Part shown: one piece after another, positions 17,678-26,614 of the stretch
Layout: every line of letters starts with the position of its first letter
Numbering within the stretch: the stretch's first letter is position 1
NCBI RefSeq assembly: GCF_001612905.1
Contig: NZ_BDBI01000023.1
Span: 62,001-126,000 of the forward strand
Length of the DNA stretch: 64,000 bases
Direction: 5' to 3'
From: Nocardia ignorata NBRC 108230
Lineage (GTDB): Bacteria; Actinomycetota; Actinomycetes; Mycobacteriales; Mycobacteriaceae
Made by a program: the position numbers and the translations under genes
Notes under the pieces: generated by a model
Databases searched by the model: none
The model's input: the letters and a program-made list of their open reading frames with translations, nothing else
Told to the model about the DNA's origin: nothing

Positions 17678-18262
17678 TCAGCCTTCCGGAGGAAAGGTTT
17701 CCGCAGGCCATCCATCCACGGGACCGGCCGGATCGTCGGCCAACCGCGCCGCGTACCACTCGTCGACCCGAACCCCACGCTGCACGCCACCCAACCGGGC
17801 CTTCCCCTCGTAGTGGAATCCGTTGCGACGAACGGCGGCGGCCGAAGCGTGATTGCCGACCATCGCGCGCCACGTGATGCGTTGCAGACCAAGCCCTTCA
17901 GGAGCGAAGGCGAAATCACAGACCAGGGTGATGGTGCGTGACATCAGGCCCCGGCCTCGATGTTCGGGGCTGAGCCAGAAGCCGATCTCGCAGGCGCCCG
18001 GACCCCGGGCGTGCAGGCCGACCATCCCCTCGACCCGGCCGTCGGCTGCGGTACGGATGGACCAGATCGGCTCGTTGTGGAGCCACCCTCCCGCCACGTT
18101 CCGGTCGAGGAATTCCTCGGCGTCGGTGCGGCCGTAGGGCACGGGGATGGTGGTCCAGCGCCCTACGGCGGGGTCTTGACAACACTCGACGATGCGGTCG
18201 ATGTCGGCGGCGGTCGGCCGGATGAGCCACACGGTGCCGTCGGTGAGCGTGTGCTGGTACAT
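17678..18262 (-). CDS. GNAT-family N-acetyltransferase (RimJ/RimL-like)
   Basis: 194-residue acetyltransferase. The acetyl-CoA motif A is EIGFWLSPEHRGRGLMSRTITLVCDFAF (R/Q-x-x-G-x-G/A form RGRGLM). The following segment LGLQRITWRAMVGNHASAAAVRRNGF is typical of RimJ/RimL-type enzymes that acetylate protein N-termini or small amines. ATG 18262 is used because the conserved region starts at MYQHTLTDG; a longer frame reaches 18322. It is divergent from the ECF sigma gene at 18375. The substrate is not predictable. Confidence 0.85.
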   Translation of the reverse strand: MYQHTLTDGTVWLIRPTAADIDRIVECCQDPAVGRWTTIPVPYGRTDAEEFLDRNVAGGWLHNEPIWSIRTAADGRVEGMVGLHARGPGACEIGFWLSPEHRGRGLMSRTITLVCDFAFAPEGLGLQRITWRAMVGNHASAAAVRRNGFHYEGKARLGGVQRGVRVDEWYAARLADDPAGPVDGWPAETFPPEG

Positions 18263-18374
18263 CAGCTCATCCTGGCAGGACGGGGGCCTGGTTCTCACCG
18301 CATTTTCCGCGCGCGAAGGCAAAACCGGTACACCTGTGCAACCAGCGTGAACCCACTCCGTAGGATCAGCGGCG

Positions 18375-19271
18375 ATGGTTTCCCCGCTTCTCGCCGACCT
18401 GTTCGAATCGCATCGAGCACATCTTATTTCGGTGGCCTACCGGCTCACCGGAAGCGTCGGCGACGCCGAGGACGCGGTGCAGGAGAGCTGGCTGCGGATG
18501 GCGGGCGCCCACCAGTCCGAGATCGAGGACCTACGTGCCTGGCTCACCACGGTGGTGAGCCGGATCTGCCTCGACCATCTGCGTAGCGCGGCGGTGCGCC
18601 GGGAAACCTACGTGGGCCAGTGGCTGCCGGAGCCGATCGTCACCGGGCAGGCCCGTACCGACGACCCGCTCGAGGTGGTCGTCCGCAATCAGGACAACCG
18701 GATGGCGGCGATGGTGGTGCTCGACGCGCTCACCCCGCAGCAGCGGGTGGCGCTGGTGCTGCACGACAGCCTCGCCGTCCCGTTCGACGAGATCGCCGAC
18801 ATCCTCGGCGTATCACCCGATGCGGCAAGACAATCGGCGGTGCGCGCCCGCAAGACCGTCGCCCGCACCCCACCCCCGGTGACCGACGACGTGCACGACG
18901 AGGCGGTGCAGCGTTTCCTGGCCGCGCTGGCCACCGGCGATATCGCCGCGGTGGCCGCCACCCTGCATCCGGACGTGAATTTCATCGCCGACGCGGGCGG
19001 CACGGCACGCACGGCGCTCAATGTCGTCGAGGGTGCGGAGAAGGTGGCGCGGCTGGCGGTCGGCCTGTGGCGCAAGCAGCTCGAGGAGCCGGCGCTGGAG
19101 ATCGGTTTCGCCGCGGTGAACGGGCAATCGGGCCTGGTACTCACCGACCCGAACTCGCCGTTCGGCCGGGCGGTTCGGGTGCTCGCGTTCTCGGTGCGCG
19201 ATGGGCTGGTCTGTGCCGCTTACGATTTCGCCAATGTGGCGAAGCTGTCCGGCGCCCGGCTGCGCACCTAG
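18375..19271 (+). CDS. ECF41/SigJ-type RNA polymerase sigma factor with SnoaL-like C-terminus
   Basis: 298 residues. Sigma region 2 (LFESHRAHLISVAYRLTG to WLTTVVSRICLDHLRSA) is followed by a linker with QWLPEP, the WLPEP motif of ECF41 factors. Region 4 (LDALTPQQRVALVLHDSLAVPFDEIADILGVS) and a C-terminal NTF2/SnoaL-like domain (residues about 175-295) complete it. In ECF41 factors the fused C-terminal domain replaces an anti-sigma factor and tunes activity. The usual DGGG-type motif reads DAGGTAR here. Partner genes are normally CMD-like, oxidoreductase or epimerase genes. None adjoins it, but such genes lie about 7 kb upstream, one with an ECF41-like promoter. Confidence 0.9.
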   Translation: MVSPLLADLFESHRAHLISVAYRLTGSVGDAEDAVQESWLRMAGAHQSEIEDLRAWLTTVVSRICLDHLRSAAVRRETYVGQWLPEPIVTGQARTDDPLEVVVRNQDNRMAAMVVLDALTPQQRVALVLHDSLAVPFDEIADILGVSPDAARQSAVRARKTVARTPPPVTDDVHDEAVQRFLAALATGDIAAVAATLHPDVNFIADAGGTARTALNVVEGAEKVARLAVGLWRKQLEEPALEIGFAAVNGQSGLVLTDPNSPFGRAVRVLAFSVRDGLVCAAYDFANVAKLSGARLRT

Positions 19272-19311
19272 CCGGACCGGACCCGCGCGATCCGATCCGG
19301 CGCTGCGGTGT

Positions 19312-19527
19312 CTACGGGTAGGTGGACCCCCACTGGTGATCACCGGTGGACGACCCGAGGTTGTGGTCCCCGGTGGAGGAGCCCATGTTGTTGTCCGGCG
19401 TGGCCGACCCGGTGAAGAAATCGACGATCGGGCTGGCTTCCAGCTGTTCCTGAATGAAGCGAAGTGCCGAACCGGCGACCTCCGACGCGGCCGGTTGCAG
19501 GATGAAGTCGAGCAGAGGTGAGGCCAT
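19312..19527 (-). CDS. Small protein with SSTGDH repeats (71 aa), function unknown
   Basis: A 71-residue frame with AAAGGGG nine bases upstream of ATG 19527. The N-terminal half looks helical and amphipathic (PLLDFILQPAASEVAGSALRF). The C-terminal third holds two near-identical repeats, MGSSTGDHN and LGSSTGDHQ, then WGST. There is no signal peptide or obvious membrane span. I do not recognise the family. The coding call rests on the ribosome binding site, the actinobacterial codon pattern and the repeats. It lies between convergent sigma and divergent aminotransferase genes. Confidence 0.6.
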   Translation of the reverse strand: MASPLLDFILQPAASEVAGSALRFIQEQLEASPIVDFFTGSATPDNNMGSSTGDHNLGSSTGDHQWGSTYP

Positions 19528-19700
19528 GCGAGCCCCTTTCGATATGCCACCACGCTGTGGTGTGTGAGGTAGAACACGGCGAGGCTAGCTGAGGTTGAGT
19601 GATCGCACAATACCGCAGGTCAAAGCCCAAAAACGTTTGTGAAACATAGGTGTTCGCTATCGTGCGGCAACGGCGGGGAAAGGTGGGATACGCTGCGGAG

Positions 19701-20879
19701 ATGTCGTCTGTGCCGCCCACCGTCGCCCGCTTGCGCCCCTTCGGCTCGACCATTTTCGCCGAGATGACCGAACTGGCCGTGCGCCACGACGCGGTGAATC
19801 TCGGACAGGGATTCCCCGACACCGACGGTCCGGCGAGCATGCTCGAGGTGGCCCGCGCCGCCATCGCCGAGGGCCACAACCAGTACCCGCCGGGCCGAGG
19901 GGTGCCCGCCCTGCGCCGCGCCGTCGCCGACGATCGCGCCCGCCGCTACGGCACCCGCTACGACCCCGACACCGAGGTCCTGGTCACCGTCGGCGCCACG
20001 GAAGCGATCAGCGCGACACTGCTCGGCCTGGTGGAACCGGGCGCGGAGGTGGTGCTCATCGAGCCCTACTACGACTCCTATGCCGCCGCGGTCGCCCTGG
20101 CGGGTGCGCAGCGACGGACCGCGCGACTGGTTCCCGACGGCGACCGCTTCGTTCTCGACCTGGACAGCCTGCGTTCCGCGATCACCCCGAAAACTCGCAT
20201 GCTGGTGATCAATTCACCGCACAACCCCACCGGCTCGGTGCTCTCGCGCGACGAACTCATCGCGATCGCCGAGCTGGCGCGCGAGCACGATCTGCTCGTG
20301 CTGGCCGACGAGGTGTACGAGCACCTCGTGTACGACGGCGTGGAGCACATCAGCATCTCGACGCTGCCGGGGATGCGCGAGCGAACCGTCGTGGTGTCCA
20401 GCGCGGCGAAGACTTTCAATGTCACCGGCTGGAAGATCGGCTGGGCGTGCGCGCCCGCGCCACTGCTGAATGCCGTGCTCACGGCGAAGCAGTTCATGAC
20501 CTTCGTCGGTGGCGGGCCGTTCCAGCCCGCCGTCGCCCACGCGATCGACACCGAGCTGGAGTGGGTGCACGGCATGCGTGACGGCCTCGCCGACAAACGT
20601 ATCCGGCTCTCGGATGCGTTGCGCGACACCGGCTTCGCCGTGTCGTCCACCGCGGGCGGCTACTTCGTGTGTGCTGATGTGCGACCGCTCGGCCTCGACG
20701 ACGGGTTGACGTTGTGCCGGGAGATGCCTGCTCGGCTCGGCGTGGCCGCCGTGCCGGTGAGCGCGTTCGTCGACCATCCCGACGACTGGAAACACCTGGT
20801 GCGCTTCACCTTCAGCAAACGGGACGAAACCATCGACGAGGGCGTCCGCCGGTTGCGTTCGGGAGTCGCGACTCGCTGA
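19701..20879 (+). CDS. dapC: Class I/II aminotransferase, probable N-succinyldiaminopimelate aminotransferase (DapC)
   Basis: PLP-dependent enzyme of 392 residues. It shows NLGQGFPDTDGP, GATEAISATLLG, EPYYDSY, NSPHNPTG, ADEVYEHLVYDG and the PLP-Lys in SSAAKTFNVTGWKIGW. The pattern fits the DapC/YbdL/kynurenine aminotransferase group. In actinobacteria the closest characterised relative I recall is DapC (M. tuberculosis Rv0858c), in the succinylase branch of lysine/DAP synthesis, which lies near the XPB gene Rv0861c much as here. A methionine or glutamine transaminase role is possible. ATG 19701 was chosen over 19650 because the homologous region starts there. Confidence 0.82.
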   Translation: MSSVPPTVARLRPFGSTIFAEMTELAVRHDAVNLGQGFPDTDGPASMLEVARAAIAEGHNQYPPGRGVPALRRAVADDRARRYGTRYDPDTEVLVTVGATEAISATLLGLVEPGAEVVLIEPYYDSYAAAVALAGAQRRTARLVPDGDRFVLDLDSLRSAITPKTRMLVINSPHNPTGSVLSRDELIAIAELAREHDLLVLADEVYEHLVYDGVEHISISTLPGMRERTVVVSSAAKTFNVTGWKIGWACAPAPLLNAVLTAKQFMTFVGGGPFQPAVAHAIDTELEWVHGMRDGLADKRIRLSDALRDTGFAVSSTAGGYFVCADVRPLGLDDGLTLCREMPARLGVAAVPVSAFVDHPDDWKHLVRFTFSKRDETIDEGVRRLRSGVATR

Positions 20880-20895
20880 TCGGCGAGACTGCCGG

Positions 20896-21570
20896 TCAGT
20901 CCCGGGCGTGGCGTGCGGTGGGTGCGTGCCAGCCGTAATGCCTTGCGAGCAAACGGAATCCGACGGCGCCCGCGGCGGCGAGCAATCCTGTCCAGGTCTG
21001 GTAGATGTCCAGGTGCAGCAGGACTGCGGTGGTCGCGGCGCCGAACAGGGCAGGGATCGCGTAGAGATCCTGGTCGGGTCGCAGGACCAGCGGGACCTCG
21101 CCGCTGAGCACGTCGCGCAGCACGCCGCCACCGATGGCCGTCGTCATGCCGAGCAGGGCGGCGGTCGGCGCGCCGAGCCCGACCGAGTCGGCGATCACGG
21201 TGCCGGTGACACAGAACAATCCGAGCCCGATGGCGTCGGCCACTTCGAGCGGGCCCTTGGTGAGCCGTGGCGAGGGCGCGATGAAGTACAGGATCAGCGC
21301 GGTCACGATCGACGCGGTCAGGAAGGTCAGGTCGGTGAACGCGGCGGGCGGCGTGCGTCCGATGAGCAGGTCGCGCACGATGCCGCCACCGAGCGCCGTC
21401 GCGCAGCCGAGCACGACCATCCCGAACAGGTCGAGCCGCTTGCGCACCGCGACCAGCGCACCCGACGCGGCGAACGAGATCACCCCGAGCAGCTCGCCGC
21501 TGCGATGCACCACGGTGACCGCCTCGTCGAGCTGCGCCGCCAGCGCGCCCGCCATCACCACACCACTCAC
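20896..21570 (-). CDS. UPF0126/TRIC-type cation channel family membrane protein
   Basis: Integral membrane protein of about 224 residues with seven hydrophobic segments. An internal duplication shows in the paired glycine motifs GGGIVRDLLIG and GGGVLRDVLSG, the signature of bacterial YadS/YicG (UPF0126) proteins. These form trimeric potassium-type channels related to eukaryotic TRIC. The GTG at 21570 is chosen because AGGAG lies six bases upstream; the earlier in-frame start at 21627 would add a Cys/Pro-rich unlikely N-terminus. It is convergent with dapC. Confidence 0.85.
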   Translation of the reverse strand: MSGVVMAGALAAQLDEAVTVVHRSGELLGVISFAASGALVAVRKRLDLFGMVVLGCATALGGGIVRDLLIGRTPPAAFTDLTFLTASIVTALILYFIAPSPRLTKGPLEVADAIGLGLFCVTGTVIADSVGLGAPTAALLGMTTAIGGGVLRDVLSGEVPLVLRPDQDLYAIPALFGAATTAVLLHLDIYQTWTGLLAAAGAVGFRLLARHYGWHAPTARHARD

Positions 21571-21684
21571 CACCCGCTCCTTTCCGCTGCAAGCAGGGTG
21601 GCACGGCGACCCCCGGCGGCCGCACACCCGCCCATGTGTCGCAGCGCACGCCCTCCAGCGTGCCGGGGCCGGTCGGTGCGCGCC

Positions 21685-22329
21685 TTACACCGGAGCGGGA
21701 CGGGTGCGGTCGGTGGCGAGGAGGACCGCGATGCTGCCCAGGGCGGTGCCCATCAGATAGCGCTGGATGCGCAACCACAGCGGGCGGGCGGTGAGGAAGG
21801 CGGCCAGGCCCGCCGCACCGAGCACGATCAGCGCGTTGACCGTGAGGGCCACGGAGATCTGGATCGCGCCGAGCGACAGGCTCTGCAACCACAGCGAACC
21901 GAGGGCCGGGTCGATGAATTGCGGGATCAGGGCCATGTACATGATCGCGATCTTGGGATTGAGCAGGTTGGTGACCAAACCCATCGTGAACAGGCGCCGC
22001 GCCGGATCGGCGGGCAGCGCGGCGGGCGCGAACACCGAGACCCCACCGGGCCGGATCGCCTGCCACGCCAACCACAGCAGATAGGCGGCACCCGCCAGCT
22101 TGAGCGCCAGGTACAGCCCGGGAACCACCGCGAACAACGCCGTGATCCCCGCCGTCGCGGCCAGCAGGTACACCCCGAACCCGGCCGCCACACCCGTGAG
22201 CGAGATCATGCCCGCCCTTCGCCCCTGCGCTACCGTCCGCGAGACCAGGTACATCATGTTCGGCCCAGGCGTGAGCACCATCCCGAGCGCCGCCGCCCCC
22301 ACACCGAATACCGCCGCCGTCTGAAGCAT
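21685..22329 (-). CDS. LysE/RhtB family exporter
   Basis: 214-residue membrane exporter. The N-terminal block GMVLTPGPNMMYLVSRTVAQGRRAG carries the family TPGPNM signature, and NLLNPKIAIMYMALIPQFID is the second conserved block. Six hydrophobic segments are visible. Substrates of the family are amino acids such as homoserine, threonine, lysine or leucine; the specific one is unknown. ATG 22329 is used. The upstream 400-base intergenic stretch contains a large palindrome. It is not an obvious duplicate of the LysE gene at 13322-13939, since sequence outside the signature blocks differs. Confidence 0.88.
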   Translation of the reverse strand: MLQTAAVFGVGAAALGMVLTPGPNMMYLVSRTVAQGRRAGMISLTGVAAGFGVYLLAATAGITALFAVVPGLYLALKLAGAAYLLWLAWQAIRPGGVSVFAPAALPADPARRLFTMGLVTNLLNPKIAIMYMALIPQFIDPALGSLWLQSLSLGAIQISVALTVNALIVLGAAGLAAFLTARPLWLRIQRYLMGTALGSIAVLLATDRTRPAPV

Positions 22330-22606
22330 GAGACGAGTCTGACCTGGTCAGCCAGGTATGTCGCGGTCCAGTCGACGATCGCTGGACCGCTGCCACCGGC
22401 TTCTATCCGAGATCCGCACCGCCTCGGTCTCGAGCCACAGAGCGGTGGTTCGCGGCCCTGCGCTCAGCAGCCCGCCATCGCGACGCCGAACCCTGTCACC
22501 GCAGGTCCGTACAATCGATCGAGCTGCCGAACCTCCCCGGAACGGCTCACCGAATCCCGACAAATCCCGGCCGAACGCAACCCCGCACTGGCGAGTCTTA
22601 CGAGCC
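22330..22606. other. Intergenic stretch without a recognisable gene
   Basis: About 280 bases between the divergent LysE and XPB genes, before the palindrome at 22607. Open frames here have low-complexity, non-homologous translations. I see no confident promoter motif. Confidence 0.5.
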
Positions 22607-22696
22607 GTTCGGGGCCGCCCCTTCGATTCAGCGCTCGAAGCGCATGCGCGCAGCGCGAGTCTCGAGCGCTGAATCGAAGGGTTATAGGCCCCGAAC
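22607..22696. repeat. 90-bp near-perfect palindrome upstream of the XPB helicase gene
   Basis: An inner 20-bp perfect inverted repeat (22619-22638 with 22662-22681; left arm begins CCCTTCGATTCAGC) surrounds a 23-base centre that itself contains GCGCATGCGC. An outer 10-bp pair, GTTCGGGGCC (22607-22616) and GGCCCCGAAC (22687-22696), extends the cruciform. It ends 33 bases before the helicase GTG. Confidence 0.85.
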
Positions 22697-22729
22697 CCGC
22701 GGCCCCGGCCGCAAAAGATACGGAGTGCT

Positions 22730-24400
22730 GTGACAGACGGTCCGTTGATCGTGCAAAGCGACAAGACCCTGCTGCTCGAGGTCGACCACGACCTGGCAGG
22801 CACCGCGCGTCAGGCCATCGCGCCGTTCGCGGAGCTCGAGCGTGCCCCCGAGCACGTGCACACCTACCGCATCACCCCGCTGGCGCTGTGGAATGCCCGC
22901 GCGGCCGGTCACGACGCCGAGCAGGTGGTCGACGCGCTGGTGAACTTCTCGCGCTACGCCGTGCCGCAGCCGCTGCTGGTCGACATCGTCGACACCATGG
23001 GCCGCTACGGCCGGTTGCAGCTGGTCAAGCACCCCGCGCACGGCCTGTGCCTGGTGAGCCTGGACCGGGCGGTGCTCGAGGAGGTGCTGCGGCACAAGAA
23101 GATCGCGCCCATGCTCGGTGCCCGCATCGACGACGACACCGTGATCGTGCACCCGTCCGAGCGCGGTCACATCAAGCAGATGCTGCTGAAGATCGGCTGG
23201 CCCGCCGAGGACCTGGCCGGGTATGTCGACGGCGAGGCGCACGACATCGGCCTCGACTACACCGAGGGCAAATGGCACCTGCGCGACTACCAGGAAATGG
23301 CCGCCGACTCGTTCTGGGCGGGCGGCTCGGGTGTGGTGGTGCTGCCGTGTGGCGCGGGCAAGACGATGGTCGGCGCCGCCGCGATGGCCAAGGCCAAGGC
23401 GACCACGCTGATCCTGGTGACCAATACCGTCGCGGGCAGGCAGTGGCGGCGTGAGCTGCTGGCGCGCACCACCCTCACCGAGGACGAGATCGGCGAGTAC
23501 TCCGGTGAGCGCAAGGAGATCCGCCCGGTCACCATCGCGACGTACCAGGTCATCACCCGCAAATCGAAGGGTGAATACAAGCACCTCGAGCTGTTCGACA
23601 GCCGCGACTGGGGTCTGGTGATCTACGACGAGGTGCACCTGCTGCCCGCCCCGGTCTTCCGGATGACGGCGGATCTGCAGTCGCGCCGCAGGCTCGGGCT
23701 CACCGCCACGCTGGTGCGCGAGGACGGCCGCGAGGGCGACGTGTTCTCGCTGATCGGCCCGAAACGCTACGACGCGCCGTGGAAGGACATCGAGGCACAG
23801 GGCTGGATCGCCCCCGCCGAGTGCATCGAGGTGCGAGTCACGCTCACCGACGCCGAACGCATGGCCTACGCCACGGCCGAACCGGAGGAGCGCTACAAGC
23901 TGTGCTCCACCGCGCGCACCAAGATCCCGGTCGTCGAGTCCATCCTGGCCAGGCACGAGGGCGCACCCACCCTGGTGATCGGTGCCTACCTCGACCAGCT
24001 AGAGGAACTCGGCATCGACCTGAACGCTCCCGTGATCACCGGGGCGACGAAGAACCGCGAACGCGAGGCACTCTTCGACGCCTTCCGCTCCGGTGAGATT
24101 CCCGTGCTCGTCGTGAGCAAGGTGGCGAACTTCTCCATCGACCTGCCGGAAGCCTCGGTGGCGGTGCAGGTTTCGGGCACCTTCGGTTCACGGCAGGAGG
24201 AGGCCCAGCGTCTCGGTAGACTGTTGCGGCCGAAACAGGATGGGGGACAGGCACATTTCTATTCGGTGGTCGCCCGCGACACCCTCGACGCCGAATATGC
24301 CGCGCACCGTCAGCGTTTCCTCGCCGAACAGGGGTATGCCTACCGCATCACCGATGCCGACGATCTGCTCGGGCCGGCCATCGGGGACAGCGGCGTGTAG
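22730..24400 (+). CDS. XPB-type DNA repair helicase (Ercc3-like)
   Basis: Superfamily 2, 3'-to-5' DNA helicase, 556 residues, close to M. tuberculosis Rv0861c (XPB). A damage-recognition-like N-terminal domain (residues 1-180) precedes RDYQEMAADSFW. Then come Walker A LPCGAGKTMVG, motif II YDEVHLLPA (DEVH), LGLTATLVRED, the RED and thumb-like region, and motifs V/VI VSKVANFSIDLPEAS and GSRQEEAQRLGRLLRP. The GTG start has CGGAG four bases upstream. Archaeal and bacterial XPB pairs with nuclease partners; no nuclease adjoins it here. The helicase-associated protein at 28077 is the likely genomic companion. Confidence 0.95.
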   Translation: MTDGPLIVQSDKTLLLEVDHDLAGTARQAIAPFAELERAPEHVHTYRITPLALWNARAAGHDAEQVVDALVNFSRYAVPQPLLVDIVDTMGRYGRLQLVKHPAHGLCLVSLDRAVLEEVLRHKKIAPMLGARIDDDTVIVHPSERGHIKQMLLKIGWPAEDLAGYVDGEAHDIGLDYTEGKWHLRDYQEMAADSFWAGGSGVVVLPCGAGKTMVGAAAMAKAKATTLILVTNTVAGRQWRRELLARTTLTEDEIGEYSGERKEIRPVTIATYQVITRKSKGEYKHLELFDSRDWGLVIYDEVHLLPAPVFRMTADLQSRRRLGLTATLVREDGREGDVFSLIGPKRYDAPWKDIEAQGWIAPAECIEVRVTLTDAERMAYATAEPEERYKLCSTARTKIPVVESILARHEGAPTLVIGAYLDQLEELGIDLNAPVITGATKNREREALFDAFRSGEIPVLVVSKVANFSIDLPEASVAVQVSGTFGSRQEEAQRLGRLLRPKQDGGQAHFYSVVARDTLDAEYAAHRQRFLAEQGYAYRITDADDLLGPAIGDSGV

Positions 24401-24496
24401 CGCCGTTTCCCCGCTCAGGTGCCGGTAGCGTGCGGGTCGGAACCCCCGGCAGATAAGTGGAGGCAACACCTCCGCAACTTGTGCTAGGAAGGAAAC

Positions 24497-25162
24497 GTGC
24501 GCCGCTTCGAATTCGAGGTCGACCGTGAGCACGCTCATGCGGTCAACGAGACCTTCACCGGATTACGCAGGATGCGGGTGCTCGCCCTGCTCGCCGCCGG
24601 GCTGGCCGTCGCGGCCACCGCCGCGTTCCTGTGGAGCGGGCAGGCCTGGGGGTATCTGCTCGCCTTCGTGTGTGCCCTCGCCGCGGTCATCGCCCTGTGG
24701 GTCGCGCTGTGGACACCGCACCGCTCCGATATCGAAAAGCTCTACCGCGACGGGGTTCTCGTGCCCGCCGTCGTCTGTGCGGCCGAACCGAACGGGATCA
24801 TCCTGCTCGCCCTCGTCGACACCGCCGAAGCCACCGCGTCCGCGCGGGGCTGGGCACTGGTCACCCGCAAGGTGCGCGCGCTGCCCGGCCACGAACCGAC
24901 ACTGGGGGAGCGGGTGCCGTCGGTCGCGGTGCGCACCGACGGCGCACCCCGTCAGGTCGGCGAACGCTGGCAGTTGGTGACGGCCATGCCGATCGCCTGG
25001 GGCACCCGCGACCGCACGGTGATCGAGCGGGCCCGCGACACCATCTCCGACCTCGAATGGCGCCTGCTCGCCGACAATCTCGCCCTCGCCGCGCGAGTGC
25101 GCCGCACCGCGACCAAGCGGCTGATGCTCGACCCGCAACACCTGCCGCCGGAACTGGCCTGA
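24497..25162 (+). CDS. Membrane protein of unknown function (DUF3239-like)
   Basis: 221 residues. A short charged N-terminus (RRFEFEVDREHAHAVNETF) precedes two close hydrophobic helices (about residues 29-73). A soluble domain of about 145 residues follows, with the notable segment WQLVTAMPIAWGTRDRTVIERA. The layout resembles actinobacterial DUF3239 proteins; this assignment is from memory and moderate. The GTG start has AAGGAAAC upstream. A GGAGG/CCTCC hairpin sits about 30 bases before the start (24462-24476), which could affect translation or end the XPB transcript. Confidence 0.65.
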   Translation: MRRFEFEVDREHAHAVNETFTGLRRMRVLALLAAGLAVAATAAFLWSGQAWGYLLAFVCALAAVIALWVALWTPHRSDIEKLYRDGVLVPAVVCAAEPNGIILLALVDTAEATASARGWALVTRKVRALPGHEPTLGERVPSVAVRTDGAPRQVGERWQLVTAMPIAWGTRDRTVIERARDTISDLEWRLLADNLALAARVRRTATKRLMLDPQHLPPELA

Positions 25163-25205
25163 ACGACGCTCGCCTGCGACGATACTCGGATCCGAGTCGG
25201 CGAGA

Positions 25206-26612
25206 ATGGGGGTCCGCGGCATGCGATGGTCGGCAGGTTCGGTGGTGGTGCTGGCGCTCCTTGCACTGGGAATCCCGCCGGTAGCAGCGGATCCGGGCCT
25301 GATCGGTGCACCGGGGCTCGGCGATCCGTACTACCCGCTCGACGGCAACGGCGGCTACGACGTGAGCCATTACGACATCACCGTCGACTACGACCCACCG
25401 ACCCATCAGCTGCGCGGTACCGCGCGCATCGATGCGCGGGCGAATCAGCCGCTGGCGCAATTCAATCTGGACTATCGCGGTCCCGATGTGCTCATGGTGA
25501 CCGTCAACGGCCAGCCTGCCGGGTTCGCGCGCGAGGGCGACCACGAACTCGTCGTCTCCCCACTGCTGCCGCTGCTGCCCGGACTGCCGATGCGCATCGT
25601 CATCGACTACGCGGGCGAGGCGGCCGACACCGAGGGCGAGGGGTGGACGTACGCGCCGAGCGGTGGCGCCTTCGCCATCGGCCAGCCGCACAGCGCGAGC
25701 AGCTGGTACCCGCTCAACGACACACCCTTGGACAAGGCGACTTTCACGTTGCACGCCACGGTGCCCGCCGAATGGGAGGTGATGTCGACCGGTGCGCGCA
25801 CCCGCCACGAGGCGCGCGACGGCAAGCTGCACACCAGCTGGGAAACCCGCAGCCCCGTGCTCGGCTACCTCACCACCATCGCCGTGGACCACTTCACCTT
25901 CCTCGAACAGCGCCGTGCCGACGGCACACCGGTGCTGAGCGCGTTCGCCCCCGATTCCGACGACAATCGCGCCGACGAACAACGCCTCCCCGAGATCCTC
26001 GACTTCCTCGAAAACCTCTACGGTCCTTACCCGTTCGAGGTAGCCGGCGGCATCTATGTGGACGCCGAAGTCCCGTTCTCGCTCGAAACCCAGACCCGCC
26101 CCACCTACGCGCCGTGGGCCGATCTCAATACCGTGGTGCACGAGCTGGCGCATCAGTGGTGGGGCGACACCATGTCGGTACGGCAGTGGTCCGATATCTG
26201 CCTCAACGAGTGCTTCGCCAGCTATACCGCCGACTACCTGTGGATCGAGCGCGTCGACGGTGCCGATGTGGATGCGAAGTACCGTGAGGACATCGCGAAA
26301 TACCGTTGGGACCAAGACTTCTGGACGTACCCGCTGGCCGACCCCGGCGCCGGTAGCGAGTTCACCTCCGTCTATTGGCGTGGCCCCCTATTCCTGCACG
26401 CCCTGCGCAAACTGATCGGTGACGATGTGTTCTTCACGGCCGTCAAGGATTTCGTGAACGCGCACCGCGACGGCCATGCTTCGATGCCGGAATTCCGCGC
26501 GTTCGTCCAGAGCCGGACCTCGATGCCACTCGGCGATTTCCTGTCCGAATGGCTGGACGGTACGACCCCGCCGCGCGAAACATTCCTGTTCCCGGGAACA
26601 TTGCGCCGATAG
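25206..26612 (+). CDS. Secreted M1-family metallopeptidase
   Basis: Exported zinc aminopeptidase, 468 residues. A Sec signal peptide (WSAGSVVVLALLALGIPPVAA) is followed by an N-terminal beta domain and the catalytic region. That region holds VVHELAHQWWG (HExxH) and, downstream, the third zinc ligand in CLNECFASYTADYLW. The family's GxMEN motif is replaced by IYVDAEVPFSLETQTRP, as in many short actinobacterial M1 proteins, so exopeptidase specificity may be altered. ATG 25206 is used; ATG 25221, five codons later with GGGGG upstream, is equally possible. The C-terminus is truncated relative to full aminopeptidase N, with no ERAP1-like domain. It is convergent with the next gene, with a gap of two bases. 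Confidence 0.9.
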   Translation: MGVRGMRWSAGSVVVLALLALGIPPVAADPGLIGAPGLGDPYYPLDGNGGYDVSHYDITVDYDPPTHQLRGTARIDARANQPLAQFNLDYRGPDVLMVTVNGQPAGFAREGDHELVVSPLLPLLPGLPMRIVIDYAGEAADTEGEGWTYAPSGGAFAIGQPHSASSWYPLNDTPLDKATFTLHATVPAEWEVMSTGARTRHEARDGKLHTSWETRSPVLGYLTTIAVDHFTFLEQRRADGTPVLSAFAPDSDDNRADEQRLPEILDFLENLYGPYPFEVAGGIYVDAEVPFSLETQTRPTYAPWADLNTVVHELAHQWWGDTMSVRQWSDICLNECFASYTADYLWIERVDGADVDAKYREDIAKYRWDQDFWTYPLADPGAGSEFTSVYWRGPLFLHALRKLIGDDVFFTAVKDFVNAHRDGHASMPEFRAFVQSRTSMPLGDFLSEWLDGTTPPRETFLFPGTLRR

Positions 26613-26614
26613 GG

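Noticed and set aside
24462..24476. GGAGG/CCTCC hairpin as a riboswitch
   Set aside because: Only a five-base stem and no conserved core; too small to support a riboswitch call.
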